Position numbers and translations under genes: made by a program. From contig JBBDYH010000161.1 in NCBI GenBank assembly GCA_040901795.1, positions 1 through 64,000 on the forward strand: a DNA stretch of 64,000 nt, given 5' to 3'. Within the stretch, counting starts at the first letter, position 1. Every line of letters begins with the position of its first letter. Source of the DNA: JBBDYH01 sp040901795. GTDB lineage: Bacteria; Planctomycetota; Planctomycetia; Pirellulales; JALHPA01. The notes under the pieces were generated by a model. The model saw nothing but the letters and a program-made list of their open reading frames with translations, was not told the DNA's origin and searched no databases. This document shows, piece by piece, positions 34,666 through 43,028 of this stretch.

Positions 34666-36000
34666 TCAATCCCCGCGCAACTTCAACCCCTTGATCGTCA
34701 ACTTCTCGCGAACCTCGTTGAGACTGGTCACGCCAAAGTTCTTGCACTCCAACAGGTCGTCCCCTGTCTTGCGCATCAAATCGCCAACGGTATTGAGCCC
34801 CAGGCGGATCATGCACTTTCGCGCTCGCACCGAAAGGTTCAATTCGGAGATCGGCCGGTCGAGAATGGCCTGCTCGTCGGGCGTGACCATTTCCGGCTCA
34901 AACACCGGCTCCGGCTCGCGGGTCTCGCTGGCGAACATGCCCAGCGACAGCCCCTTGCTGGTCATCATCTCCTTGATTTCGACCAGCGACGTCTCGCCAA
35001 AGTTCTTGCTGGCCAACAGCTCGGCTTCGGTGGCCCGCGCCAGGTCCCCCAGCGTGTTGATGCCCATCTTCTGCAGGCAATTGCGGCTGCGGACCGACAG
35101 CTCGAAGTCGGTCACCGGAACACTGAAGATCTGGCTCAGCCGGTCGCGGCGGCGTTGCGCATCCTCGTCAAAGAACATGTCGCGCGCCGCCGCCACGTCC
35201 TTCGAAAACAGCCTCGCCCGCGGGTGCGCCGGAAACGTCTCGAGCACGCGCTGGTAACACTGGTGCGCCCGCTCGAACTGCTGCCGGTCTTCGTACAGAA
35301 TGCCGAGGTTCAACAGCGAGCCGACATTCGCCGGAAACCGCGCCACCGAGCGCTCGTAAAGGTTCACGGCCACCTCGTCGTTCCCCCGCCGATCATTCTC
35401 CAACGCCAACCCGAACAGTGCCCCGGCATGACGCACATCGGCATCCACCGCACGCTCGAACAGCGCGATCACCTCCTGCGGGTTGCCGCCAATGGCGCTG
35501 ACGGTGGCCCCGCGCTGATAGAGGTACTCGGCGGTCTGCTCGACTGCGCCGGAGAGCTTGTCGAGCTGCTCGAGCGCCTGCTTGTATTTGCCGAGCGAAC
35601 GCAGCGATTCGACCTTGGCCAGCGCGCACGCGTCCGAGTCGTACCCCGCCTTGGCCGCCGCCGTGAAGCTGTTGATCGCGTCTTCGTGCCGGTCGAGCCC
35701 TTGCTGGGCCTTGCCCATATAGAACAGGGCCAGGGCGCCGCCGTCGCCGCTTTTGAGGGTATCGAGGGCCATCCCGTAACGACCCAATAAATAATGACAC
35801 ACGCCCAGCCGAACCGCCGCGGCGGGACTGCGGTCTTCGCTGGCTTCCAGCTCGTTGATGGCCTCGCGAAGCGTCCGATGGGCCAACGGATCTTCGCCCA
35901 GCGCTTCCAGGATCTGCCGTACTTCCTGCGGACCAAAGGTGCTATTGGCCAGGACAATCTGCTTGACGTTAATCGACGGGCTCGCGGTAACGGTGGACAT
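34666..36000 (-). CDS. TPR protein with two RNA polymerase alpha C-terminal domains
   Basis: A 444-residue protein with about six TPR-like helical pairs in residues 55-265 and two tandem copies of the alpha subunit C-terminal domain: about 292-353 (ELSVRSRNCLQKMGINTLGDL, KNFGETSLVEIKEM) and about 380-442 (NLSVRARKCMIRLGLNTVGDL, KNFGVTSLNEVREKL). In the first, the Arg and Asn equivalent to R265 and N268 of E. coli alpha are kept; in the second Asn is replaced by Lys, and the Lys of GKKS is lost in both. It lacks the alpha N-terminal assembly domain, so it is not an alpha subunit. It could bind UP-element DNA or transcription factors and scaffold others through the TPRs. Confidence 0.9.
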   Translation of the reverse strand: MSTVTASPSINVKQIVLANSTFGPQEVRQILEALGEDPLAHRTLREAINELEASEDRSPAAAVRLGVCHYLLGRYGMALDTLKSGDGGALALFYMGKAQQGLDRHEDAINSFTAAAKAGYDSDACALAKVESLRSLGKYKQALEQLDKLSGAVEQTAEYLYQRGATVSAIGGNPQEVIALFERAVDADVRHAGALFGLALENDRRGNDEVAVNLYERSVARFPANVGSLLNLGILYEDRQQFERAHQCYQRVLETFPAHPRARLFSKDVAAARDMFFDEDAQRRRDRLSQIFSVPVTDFELSVRSRNCLQKMGINTLGDLARATEAELLASKNFGETSLVEIKEMMTSKGLSLGMFASETREPEPVFEPEMVTPDEQAILDRPISELNLSVRARKCMIRLGLNTVGDLMRKTGDDLLECKNFGVTSLNEVREKLTIKGLKLRGD

Positions 36001-36168
36001 GGAATAGCGTTTTCCTGCGATTTCGGAAGGATAAAACACGAAGGACCACTGACCAAATTACAATGGCCAAACAGGAAGCTGCGCTACAGCCCCATGGTCA
36101 TTCATTAAACCTGATGCAGCCCCGCACGGCAAGGTGCGTTGAAAGGCGCCCTGCGCCTCGGACGAAGT

Positions 36169-37200
36169 TCATTCCTTCGGGAGTTTGTGTTTCAGTCTCC
36201 ACTGCGGATACTCCTTGGCGAGCAGGCCGGACGCCCAGCCGCCATACCAGGAATAGCCGTTTCGACGCTCGGCTTCGATTTCGGACAAGCGATACTTCTT
36301 GACGCCGTCGCGTCCGCAGAAGAACGGGCGGTTGGTTTCGATCTCAGAGAACCTGGCCCAAATCGGTGGGGCGTCCGGGTCTTCGACGACGACGCGGTCT
36401 CGCCCCATGCGCTCGACGCGGATGCCTGTGATCTTGGCGGATTCATACCATGCCGCGCCAGCATGGATGGCGCGCTGGACCTCGGCGCTGGGGTTGTCGA
36501 GACTCATCAATAGCTTGAGGATCGCCGCGCTTTCGGCGCCGCTCAGGGACTCTAACTCATAGGAGCGTGCCGCGCGGGGACGCAGATCGACTTCATCGTG
36601 TTGGGCGCACCAGAGCTTCCGTTCGCCGTCGACAACGATCTGACAGCCCAGGATGCATTGAATGCCCTTGTCGAATGCGGCCATCGCGGCGGAGCGGCGG
36701 TCCGATTCCAGGAACGCATAGTCCGACGACTCGGCGACTTCTCGGAGAAACTCGAGGATGCGGACCATCGTGTTGTCGTTGAACGTGATGTGGCGATGGT
36801 AGCTGCGGCCTGCGGGATAACGCTGCGGCCAACCGCCGGTCGGGTACTGCGCCTCAAGAATATGAGCGAGACCTTTGAGAAACGCATGACGGTAGCGCAG
36901 CTCATCGGTCGCGCGGAGGGCCTGAGCGAGAAACCGCAGCTCGCCGGTCGTAGCGCCGTTGTCGAATGTTCCCTCCAACTTGTTGCTTTCCCCTGCGAAT
37001 GGTCGCGACGCCGTGTCGCCGTTCTTGGGCCAACTGCCCCGCGGCGATTGCCACGTGACGACGTTGTCAGCAATCCGGCGACCTACCTCGCTCCGAAACC
37101 ATTCGACCGATTGATTCCCGTATCGTGAAGGCACGGTTGCGTCGGCGGATGACACGGACAGGATGAACGAGAGGCAGATGGCAGCGACGATTGATTTCAT
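36169..37200 (-). CDS. Secreted pectate lyase, PL10 family
   Basis: A 343-residue protein with a signal peptide (MKSIVAAICLSFILSVSSADA). The mature protein matches polysaccharide lyase family 10: WPKNGDTASRPF, FDNGATTGELRFLAQAL, AQYPTGGWPQRYP, YHRHITFNDNTMVRILEFL and LWCAQHDEVDLRPRAARSYE. PL10 enzymes cleave polygalacturonan by beta-elimination in the periplasm or outside. It lies downstream of the GH39 gene on the same strand, 63 bp away, suggesting joint polysaccharide breakdown. Start at 37200 gives the signal peptide. Confidence 0.93.
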   Translation of the reverse strand: MKSIVAAICLSFILSVSSADATVPSRYGNQSVEWFRSEVGRRIADNVVTWQSPRGSWPKNGDTASRPFAGESNKLEGTFDNGATTGELRFLAQALRATDELRYRHAFLKGLAHILEAQYPTGGWPQRYPAGRSYHRHITFNDNTMVRILEFLREVAESSDYAFLESDRRSAAMAAFDKGIQCILGCQIVVDGERKLWCAQHDEVDLRPRAARSYELESLSGAESAAILKLLMSLDNPSAEVQRAIHAGAAWYESAKITGIRVERMGRDRVVVEDPDAPPIWARFSEIETNRPFFCGRDGVKKYRLSEIEAERRNGYSWYGGWASGLLAKEYPQWRLKHKLPKE

Positions 37201-37263
37201 AGGGCGAATACCCTTCGTGCTGGTGCGTGGCAGTCCACGATCGTGCCGCATGAGAGCGGTTGG

Positions 37264-38955
37264 CTACCGCCACTCCAACACCAGCAACGAAACGGCTTGC
37301 CGCGGCAGCGAGAAACTCAATTTGGCTTCCCCGCCTTCCAGGCGCACCGTCGCCGGCGGCGCCAAGGCCGCCAACCTGGCCGCCTCCAGAAGCTGGGCAT
37401 ACTGCTCGTCGCTGGGTGACTGCGGCGAGCCCAGCCGTTTCCAGGCGGCAAATGAATTGCTGTGATCTTCATCGATGCGGAAGTGCTCCAGGCGCGCTGC
37501 ATTGGCCCCAGCGGGCAAGCCAACTACGGCAATCTCCACATCGGCCGGCGCCCCCGGCACATCATCGTCATGGTAGTGCCATGCCAGGATGCACAGCCGG
37601 TTTTGATCGAGGCTGGCGAGTGCCGTTACGTCGGGCCGGTCGCGGACGCCGCGGCGCAGAATCGCAGCCAATGGCACGGCGTGGTCGCTTTGCACGTCCA
37701 CCCGCTGGCCGCTCATTTTGCTGAACATCCGAAAAACGTTCAGCACCGGCTTTTCAAGTCCGTTGGTCGCCAGCGAGCGAAATCCCGCGAAGTACGGCTG
37801 ATCTTCGAATTCGAAGGCCCAGGTCAAAGCGCCTTCCAAGTTGACGCCGCGCTTCTCGGCCAGCTCGTGCTTGCGTGCAAAACTGGCCGCCGTATAGCTG
37901 GAATACATCGTCCCGTTGCGGTAAGCCAACTGAGGCCCCTGACAGGCAGCGCAGCCTTCCGGATCGGACTCGCCAATGACGATCGGCTTGTTCTTCAATT
38001 CCGGAAACGAGGCCACAATGCGGAAGCCGTCGTCGATCGTCCGCAACTGGTTGGCAATTCCCATCCGCACGTGGCCCTCGACGTACGTCGGCGCGCCCTT
38101 CGCGTGGAACGAAACAAAATCGAGCGGCGTGCCGGTCTTGCCCGTCGCGTGGTTCGTGCCGTGCAGGCAATGTTCGAAGAACTCGCGCGTGAAACGGCCG
38201 CCGCTTCCCGCGGTGTCTGGCCCGCCGACTTTCGCCGTCGGCAAGGCACGCCGCACGGCGTCGATGGCGAAATCGTGCAGCTTGCGAAATTCCTGCGGCG
38301 AGCCGCGCCAATAGCCGATGTTCGGTTCGTTCCACACCTGCCAGTACCAGGTTTCCACTTCCTCGCGTCCGTATCGCTCCACGCAGTGCTTCACCCACTG
38401 ATGCACCAGCTCCGCCCATTTCTGATAATCTTTTGGCGGGTAGGCCCAGCCGGTGTAGATCTCTTCGTATTTCGCGCGCGGCGTCCAGCGATGCTGGTAC
38501 GGCTCGGGCTTGATGGAAAGATCCTGGGGCATAAAGCCGATTTGCGCGTACGGCCGCACGCCGCGCTCCAGGTAGGTGTCAAAAATCCGGTCCAGAATGG
38601 TCCAGTCATAGACGGGCTTTCCCTCAGCGTCTTCGCGATACGCGCCGGTCGAGCCCCATTTGAGCGCCGGCGTTCCATCGCCGGAAGTCAACAAATTATG
38701 GGCCCGGAAATACACCTGCCGCGGGCGCATTTCGCCGAGCTGGGCCACCAGCGTTTTGCCGTGCTTCATGTAGGCGTAATTCGGCTCGTCGGCGCCGAAG
38801 AACCGCCAGATCGGCTTGAGCTCGCCGTGGGGTTTGGCAGCATCAACGCGAATCGACACCGCAAACGAATCGGCTCCTTGCGCCTCCAGCGCTTGCAAGC
38901 TGCTGGCAAATAGCGCGAGGCGAATCGCTGTGCTGAGAATTACAGTCGTTTTCAT
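37264..38955 (-). CDS. Secreted GH39-type glycoside hydrolase
   Basis: A 563-residue secreted protein (signal MKTTVILSTAIRLALFASS). The TIM-barrel catalytic region follows the GH39 pattern: WYWQVWNEPNIGYW with acid/base E210 and PIVIGESDPEG with nucleophile E329, plus WAFEFEDQPYFAGFRSLATNG. The C-terminal beta-sandwich (RVDVQSDHAVPLAAIL onward) is also family-like. GH39 members are beta-xylosidases or alpha-L-iduronidases; a beta-xylosidase-like role on plant polymers is likeliest next to a pectate lyase and a GH31. Substrate not proven. Confidence 0.9.
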   Translation of the reverse strand: MKTTVILSTAIRLALFASSLQALEAQGADSFAVSIRVDAAKPHGELKPIWRFFGADEPNYAYMKHGKTLVAQLGEMRPRQVYFRAHNLLTSGDGTPALKWGSTGAYREDAEGKPVYDWTILDRIFDTYLERGVRPYAQIGFMPQDLSIKPEPYQHRWTPRAKYEEIYTGWAYPPKDYQKWAELVHQWVKHCVERYGREEVETWYWQVWNEPNIGYWRGSPQEFRKLHDFAIDAVRRALPTAKVGGPDTAGSGGRFTREFFEHCLHGTNHATGKTGTPLDFVSFHAKGAPTYVEGHVRMGIANQLRTIDDGFRIVASFPELKNKPIVIGESDPEGCAACQGPQLAYRNGTMYSSYTAASFARKHELAEKRGVNLEGALTWAFEFEDQPYFAGFRSLATNGLEKPVLNVFRMFSKMSGQRVDVQSDHAVPLAAILRRGVRDRPDVTALASLDQNRLCILAWHYHDDDVPGAPADVEIAVVGLPAGANAARLEHFRIDEDHSNSFAAWKRLGSPQSPSDEQYAQLLEAARLAALAPPATVRLEGGEAKLSFSLPRQAVSLLVLEWR

Positions 38956-39037
38956 CTTATGCTACTCCGAGTTCGTAAGGCCGCCATTGTACTGCCGCGA
39001 ATTGGCCCTTGCATCACTACCACAATGGATAACCTAT

Positions 39038-39063
39038 ATGTCACTTCGCTCGACCTTTATCGC
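39038..39063 (+). repeat. Left copy of 26-bp direct repeat (GH31 5' end remnant)
   Basis: These 26 bases match 40500-40525, the first codons of the GH31 gene, at 25 of 26 positions (ATGTCACTTCGCTCGACC is shared, T replaces G at position 21). Here they lead into a 19-codon reading frame that resembles a broken start of the same signal peptide. The two copies bracket four genes in opposite context. Confidence 0.85.
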
Positions 39064-39140
39064 CGCCTCAAAATCATTGGGCGTTGCCATTGTCTGACGG
39101 TTCCTGGACCGGCCGGCCTGGCCATGATACGCTGCCGTGC

Positions 39141-39521
39141 ATGAAACGGCGCAAAAAGAGACCTGCGGGTCTGATCGAGCGTTTCCAAACCACCTGCGGC
39201 TGGTGTGGACGGAGAATCCCGCCTGACGTGGAGGTCTTCGGCGGGGGCGGCAAGGCGCGGTCGGATTTTGATCTCACGCCGCACGCCGGCCACGTTTTAC
39301 CGATCTACTTGATTGGGCCGAACAAGACAGTTCTCGTTGCGGTTTCGGCTCTTGATTCGGATGCCAAGCGCGAAGGGCATGATTTCATGTACATGACGTG
39401 CAGCGAAGCATGTGCCCGGAATCTAAAGGCAGCCTTTGAAGGCGAAATCGAACTAGGTAAGCGGCTGGATTCGTCTGACGGTACAGGGCCGGGCCGAACC
39501 AGTGGCTCGCAGACCAAATGA
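39141..39521 (+). CDS. Zinc-ribbon-like small protein
   Basis: A 126-residue protein starting MKRRKKRPAGLIERF. Two cysteine pairs, TTCGWCGRRIP near residues 18-21 and TCSEACARNL near 91-95, look like a treble-clef or ribbon zinc site. Between them is LTPHAGHVLPIYLIGPNKTVLVAVS. No family is recognised. Its last codon overlaps the ATG of the next gene (ATGA), so the two are translationally coupled. I chose 39141 over an upstream GTG/ATG, since the sequence before it is in the repeat-derived region. Confidence 0.7.
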   Translation: MKRRKKRPAGLIERFQTTCGWCGRRIPPDVEVFGGGGKARSDFDLTPHAGHVLPIYLIGPNKTVLVAVSALDSDAKREGHDFMYMTCSEACARNLKAAFEGEIELGKRLDSSDGTGPGRTSGSQTK

Positions 39522-39982
39522 CTCCAAAGGTTCTTCCCATGCATGCAAACTGGTGGGTCTTCTACGTGTCTGGTGACGATTGGCAAGACCCAGATTACGT
39601 TGCAGCGGTTGGCGAAACTCAGAATTCATCAGAGGATGGCTGGTGGACTTGCAATGAAGATACGATCGAGGGAGATCGCGCGGTGCTTTACGCAAGAGCT
39701 CCCATTTCCGCGATTGTTGGGATCCTCGAAGCAACGTCGCCAGCACGGGAAGAGCATCACGAGTTTTCCGTGCATCCGTGGGTGTGTGACTACCGATGCA
39801 TAACGGTCTTTGAGGAGCCGATCCCATTCCGGGCAATGCGCGCGGATGCCGAACTTCGAAAGCACTGGGGTTTAGTTCGTGGCAACTTTCAACCGCCCAG
39901 CGGCAAGCCTCCAAGGGTTTCGGGAAGCACAATGCGGTTATTGGCGGATCGGTTTCCTCAGCTCAGGCCGTACGTCCTATGA
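39518..39982 (+). CDS. EVE/PUA-like domain protein
   Basis: A 154-residue protein. ANWWVFYVSGDDW, then WWTCNEDTIEGDRAVLYARAPISAIVGILEATS and FRAMRADAELRKHWGLVRGNFQPPSGKPPRVS resemble an EVE domain, a PUA-like fold that recognises modified bases in DNA or RNA. The ATG overlaps the previous stop (ATGA); a second ATG at 39539 is also possible. EVE domains are frequent in modification-dependent restriction and in toxin-antitoxin contexts, and HicAB lies just downstream. The fold is recognised by pattern only. Confidence 0.7.
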   Translation: MTPKVLPMHANWWVFYVSGDDWQDPDYVAAVGETQNSSEDGWWTCNEDTIEGDRAVLYARAPISAIVGILEATSPAREEHHEFSVHPWVCDYRCITVFEEPIPFRAMRADAELRKHWGLVRGNFQPPSGKPPRVSGSTMRLLADRFPQLRPYVL

Positions 39983-40039
39983 GTAGCGACGCGGCGATTT
40001 GATTTGACTGCAACGAAGGATGGGTTGTACGGCCGACGT

Positions 40040-40045
40040 TATAAT
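40040..40045 (+). promoter_or_regulatory. -10 element TATAAT upstream of hicA
   Basis: TATAAT in a GTTATAATGG context lies 12 bases before the hicA start. No correctly spaced -35 hexamer is visible. The same decamer stands upstream of the Uma2 gene (57102-57111). Confidence 0.45.
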
Positions 40046-40056
40046 GGATCGTTACC

Positions 40057-40260
40057 GTGCCAAGAAAAGTACGTGACCTGGTTAAAGACTTGCAGGACGC
40101 CGGATTTACGCTGATTCGCGGCGCGGGCAAAGGATCGCACCGGAAATTCACACATCCCATTTACAATGGGGCCGTGACGCTCAGCGGTCAGGACGGTGAC
40201 GACGCAAAGAATTATCAGGAGAAACAAGTGAAGCGTGCTATCGAGGAAGTGGAAAAATGA
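40057..40260 (+). CDS. hicA: HicA mRNA interferase toxin
   Basis: A 67-residue HicA. VRDLVKDLQDAGFTLIRGAGKGSHRKFTH carries the dsRBD-like fold and catalytic His (GSHRKF). HicA cleaves mRNA during translation. It starts with GTG at 40057 and its stop overlaps the hicB ATG by four bases. The order toxin-then-antitoxin is the normal hic order. It is within the repeat-bracketed cassette 39064-40499. Confidence 0.92.
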   Translation: MPRKVRDLVKDLQDAGFTLIRGAGKGSHRKFTHPIYNGAVTLSGQDGDDAKNYQEKQVKRAIEEVEK

Positions 40261-40478
40261 AGCCAATCGACGCCTATCATCGATGGGTGGAGTGGAGCGA
40301 CGAGGACCAGGTTTACCTTGGCAAGTGCCCCGACCTGATCACCGGAATTCACGGCGACGATCCAGTCAAGGTTTACAAGGAGCTTGCGGAAGTCGTCCAA
40401 GAGGTCATCGACCACTTTCAACAGACGGGGCGGGAACTTCCAGCCCCGCGAACGCGGCCAATGATGGAAGTAATATAG
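40257..40478 (+). CDS. hicB: HicB antitoxin
   Basis: A 73-residue HicB-type antitoxin: WVEWSDEDQVYLGKCPDLITGIHGDDPVKVYKELAEVVQEVID is the RNase H-like HicB fold. It is short and ends with PAPRTRPMMEVI, without an added DNA-binding helix-turn-helix or ribbon, so autoregulation may depend on other features. Coupled to hicA by the ATGA overlap. Confidence 0.9.
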   Translation: MKPIDAYHRWVEWSDEDQVYLGKCPDLITGIHGDDPVKVYKELAEVVQEVIDHFQQTGRELPAPRTRPMMEVI

Positions 40479-40499
40479 CATTCTGAGCGCAGCCACGTT

Positions 40500-40525
40500 A
40501 TGTCACTTCGCTCGACCTTGATCGC
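40500..40525 (+). repeat. Right copy of 26-bp direct repeat
   Basis: The start of the GH31 gene, matching 39038-39063 at 25 of 26 positions. With it, the repeat encloses about 1.44 kb holding four genes. Confidence 0.85.
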
Positions 40526-42911
40526 TATCACAGTCTCACTCGCCGCTGCCGCGGCGGCTCGCGCCGCTGAAATCCGCGCCAACAACCAGCGGGCACAGCT
40601 CGACATCCGCGCCGCTGGTGAACACAGCATCCGCGTCACGCTGAAGCCGGTCGCCTTCAAGCCTAATTCTCCGTTCACGCCGGCGCTGGCCGAACGCGAG
40701 TATCCACGGCCGGCGATCAGCATTCGAGAAATAACCGAGCCGGTCAAAACGAAAGTGGGCGGCATCCATGTTGAGGTACTGCCTGACCCGCTGGCGATCG
40801 TGGTCACAAGCGCCGACGGCCGGCCGATTCAACACATTGTGTTCGAGGACGATGGCAACCTGTCGTTCAAAATCGGCGACGCCCCGGTGTTGGGCATGGG
40901 TGAAGGTGGACCCTTGCCACGGGGAAACTTTCGCACGCTGCCTGTCGAGTTTGACCGCCGTGATCGCTTTCACACCATGCGGCCACGTTGGCAGTCCGAT
41001 GTGTACGGCTCGCGAAATCCCGTCGCTTTGATGATCGGCACCGACGGCTGGGCGTTGTTCGTCGCCACTCCGTGGGGTCAGATCGACCTCCGTGATCCGA
41101 ATCGCGGTGTGTTCAGCCCTTGGCAGCCGCCGGAAGCTGCGGCGCGCGACGATCCGCGAAATGAGAGCGACAAAAGCAACCAACAACGGCGCGGACGCGC
41201 CCGCAGAAACCTCACTGCTCAACTTCAGGGCCGCCCGCCTGTCGAGAGCATCGTGCCCGGCCTGTACGACCTGTTCATTTTTGACGCTCATGAACCGGCC
41301 CACCTGATGAAGGACATCTCCACAATCGGTGGACCGGCCGTCATGCCGCCCAAGTGGTCCCTTGGATACATGCAATCGCATCGAGAGCTCGTCGACAAGA
41401 ATCTGAACGGCGAGGAGCTCCTGCTCCACGTTGTTGACACCTTTCGCGAAAAGAAAATCCCCCTCGACGCGGTCATCTATCTTGGCACTGGTTTCACGCC
41501 GACGGGTTGGAACACGCGTCAGCCATCGTTCACCTTCAATCCGCGCGTTTTCCAGCGCCAGCCGCAGGCTGTGCTCGACGATTTGCACGCCAGGCAGGTG
41601 AAGGTGATTGTCCACATCGTGCCCTACGGCCGCGATCGCCTCCCCAGCCTGCACGGCACAATCCCCGCCGGGCCGGACGAGAAGCTCGACGCCGCGCACA
41701 TCGAGAACTATTGGAAGCAACATGTCGATTTGGTCAACACGGGTGTCGACGCCTGGTGGCCCGACGAAGGGGACTGGTTCAACCTCTTCGAGCGGATCAA
41801 GCGGCATCAGCTTTATTATCAAGGACCGCTCTCAACACGACCGAATGTTCGCCCCTGGAGTCTCCATCGCAACGGCCATCTCGGCGTCGCGCGGTGGGGA
41901 GGTTGGGTCTGGTCGGGCGACACGCAGTCCACCTGGAAGACGCTCGAAGCCCAGGTCGCCGTCGGGATCAACCACTCGCTGAGTCTCAGCCCGTATTGGG
42001 GCTCGGACACCGGCGGCTTCTATACCACCTCAGAACTGACGGGTGAGCTCTACGCCCGCTGGTTTCAGTTCTCCGCCTTTTGTCCGTCGTTTCGCTCGCA
42101 TGGCCGCATCTGGCGGCTGCGCGCACCTTGGGGTTGGGGATTGAGCGACATGGGGTTCGTCGAAGGCCAGCAGGACCCTCCGCGCCAGTCGGAAATGAAT
42201 AACCCGGCGATCGAACCGATTTGCCGAGCGTACGCCGAGCTGCGCTACCGGCTGATGCCGTACACCTATACGCTGGCGGCCGAGGCCCGCGAGACCGGCA
42301 TGCCGCTCTTGCGCGCGATGTGGCTTCACTATCCGCAGGATGAGAAGGCCCGCGGCCTGGGCACGCAGTACCTGTGGGGTCGCGACCTGCTCATCGCCCC
42401 GGTCTTCACGCGCGGAGCGACCACGCGAGACGTCTATCTGCCCGACGGCGTTTGGTACGACTGGTGGAGCGGAGAAAAACAAATCGGCCGCAAGACCGTT
42501 TCCCGCGCTGTCGATCTGGCCACGATGCCGATCTACGTCCGCGCCGGCGCGATTATTCCTTTTGATCCGATCCGACAGCACCTCAGTAGGGTGGGCTCTG
42601 CCCACCATGCCGCTCGTCAACGCAACGACGCACAACCGCTCCCCGAGCCGACGACGATTCGCGTCTATTCGGGCGCCGACGGATTCTTTCGCTGGTACGA
42701 GGACGACGGCGTCAGTCAGGAGTATCTGCGCGGCGAGTTTGCCTGGACCAATCTCAAATGGGATGACGTTGGCCGGCGGCTCACGATCGAGCGCGACACT
42801 ACGGCGGGCACGTTGGAGCTGTCCGCCCGGAAGCTGGTGGTGGAGTTGCTTCCCGAGGGGACATCCAAAGAGATCAATGACGACGGCCGGCAAGTGGTGG
42901 TAAGTTTTTGA
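40500..42911 (+). CDS. Secreted GH31 family glycosidase
   Basis: An 803-residue protein with a signal peptide (MSLRSTLIAITVSLAAAAA, cleavage near ARA-AE). GH31 blocks are VMPPKWSLGYMQSH, LDAVIYLGTGF, GVDAWWPDEGDWFN with the nucleophile D422 and GGWVWSGDTQSTW with acid/base D474, SLSPYWGSDTGGFY, and FCPSFRSHGR. The C-terminal beta domains include LPDGVWYDWWSGEK. Activities in GH31 include alpha-glucosidase and alpha-xylosidase. Near residues 695-710 the protein carries a segment encoded by a palindromic repeat (nt 42590-42606) that is foreign to the family. Confidence 0.95.
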   Translation: MSLRSTLIAITVSLAAAAAARAAEIRANNQRAQLDIRAAGEHSIRVTLKPVAFKPNSPFTPALAEREYPRPAISIREITEPVKTKVGGIHVEVLPDPLAIVVTSADGRPIQHIVFEDDGNLSFKIGDAPVLGMGEGGPLPRGNFRTLPVEFDRRDRFHTMRPRWQSDVYGSRNPVALMIGTDGWALFVATPWGQIDLRDPNRGVFSPWQPPEAAARDDPRNESDKSNQQRRGRARRNLTAQLQGRPPVESIVPGLYDLFIFDAHEPAHLMKDISTIGGPAVMPPKWSLGYMQSHRELVDKNLNGEELLLHVVDTFREKKIPLDAVIYLGTGFTPTGWNTRQPSFTFNPRVFQRQPQAVLDDLHARQVKVIVHIVPYGRDRLPSLHGTIPAGPDEKLDAAHIENYWKQHVDLVNTGVDAWWPDEGDWFNLFERIKRHQLYYQGPLSTRPNVRPWSLHRNGHLGVARWGGWVWSGDTQSTWKTLEAQVAVGINHSLSLSPYWGSDTGGFYTTSELTGELYARWFQFSAFCPSFRSHGRIWRLRAPWGWGLSDMGFVEGQQDPPRQSEMNNPAIEPICRAYAELRYRLMPYTYTLAAEARETGMPLLRAMWLHYPQDEKARGLGTQYLWGRDLLIAPVFTRGATTRDVYLPDGVWYDWWSGEKQIGRKTVSRAVDLATMPIYVRAGAIIPFDPIRQHLSRVGSAHHAARQRNDAQPLPEPTTIRVYSGADGFFRWYEDDGVSQEYLRGEFAWTNLKWDDVGRRLTIERDTTAGTLELSARKLVVELLPEGTSKEINDDGRQVVVSF
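42590..42606 (+). repeat. Triloop hairpin inside GH31 coding sequence
   Basis: GGTGGGC-TCT-GCCCACC is a perfect 7-bp hairpin with a GC-TCT-GC loop, in the same family as those at 4991 and 56057, here read through in frame as part of the GH31 protein. The neighbouring GTAGGG start and the CATGC end make it match the intergenic relative at 22298. Confidence 0.85.
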
Positions 42912-42941
42912 CGTTCCGCACTGGTTCTGTGTGTTGAGTGG

Positions 42942-42965
42942 CACTGACAAACTTGTTTGTCAGTG
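42942..42965. repeat. CACTGACAAAC hairpin
   Basis: CACTGACAAAC (42942-42952) and GTTTGTCAGTG (42955-42965) with a two-base loop form a perfect 11-bp hairpin after the GH31 stop. It belongs to the TGACAA-type family at 23, 26594 and 26651. Confidence 0.85.
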
Positions 42966-43028
42966 GTGTAATCCAGTAAACTAGCCAAGGCATTCCGTGC
43001 CTCACATTCCCCCTCCTTAGAGGGCGCC

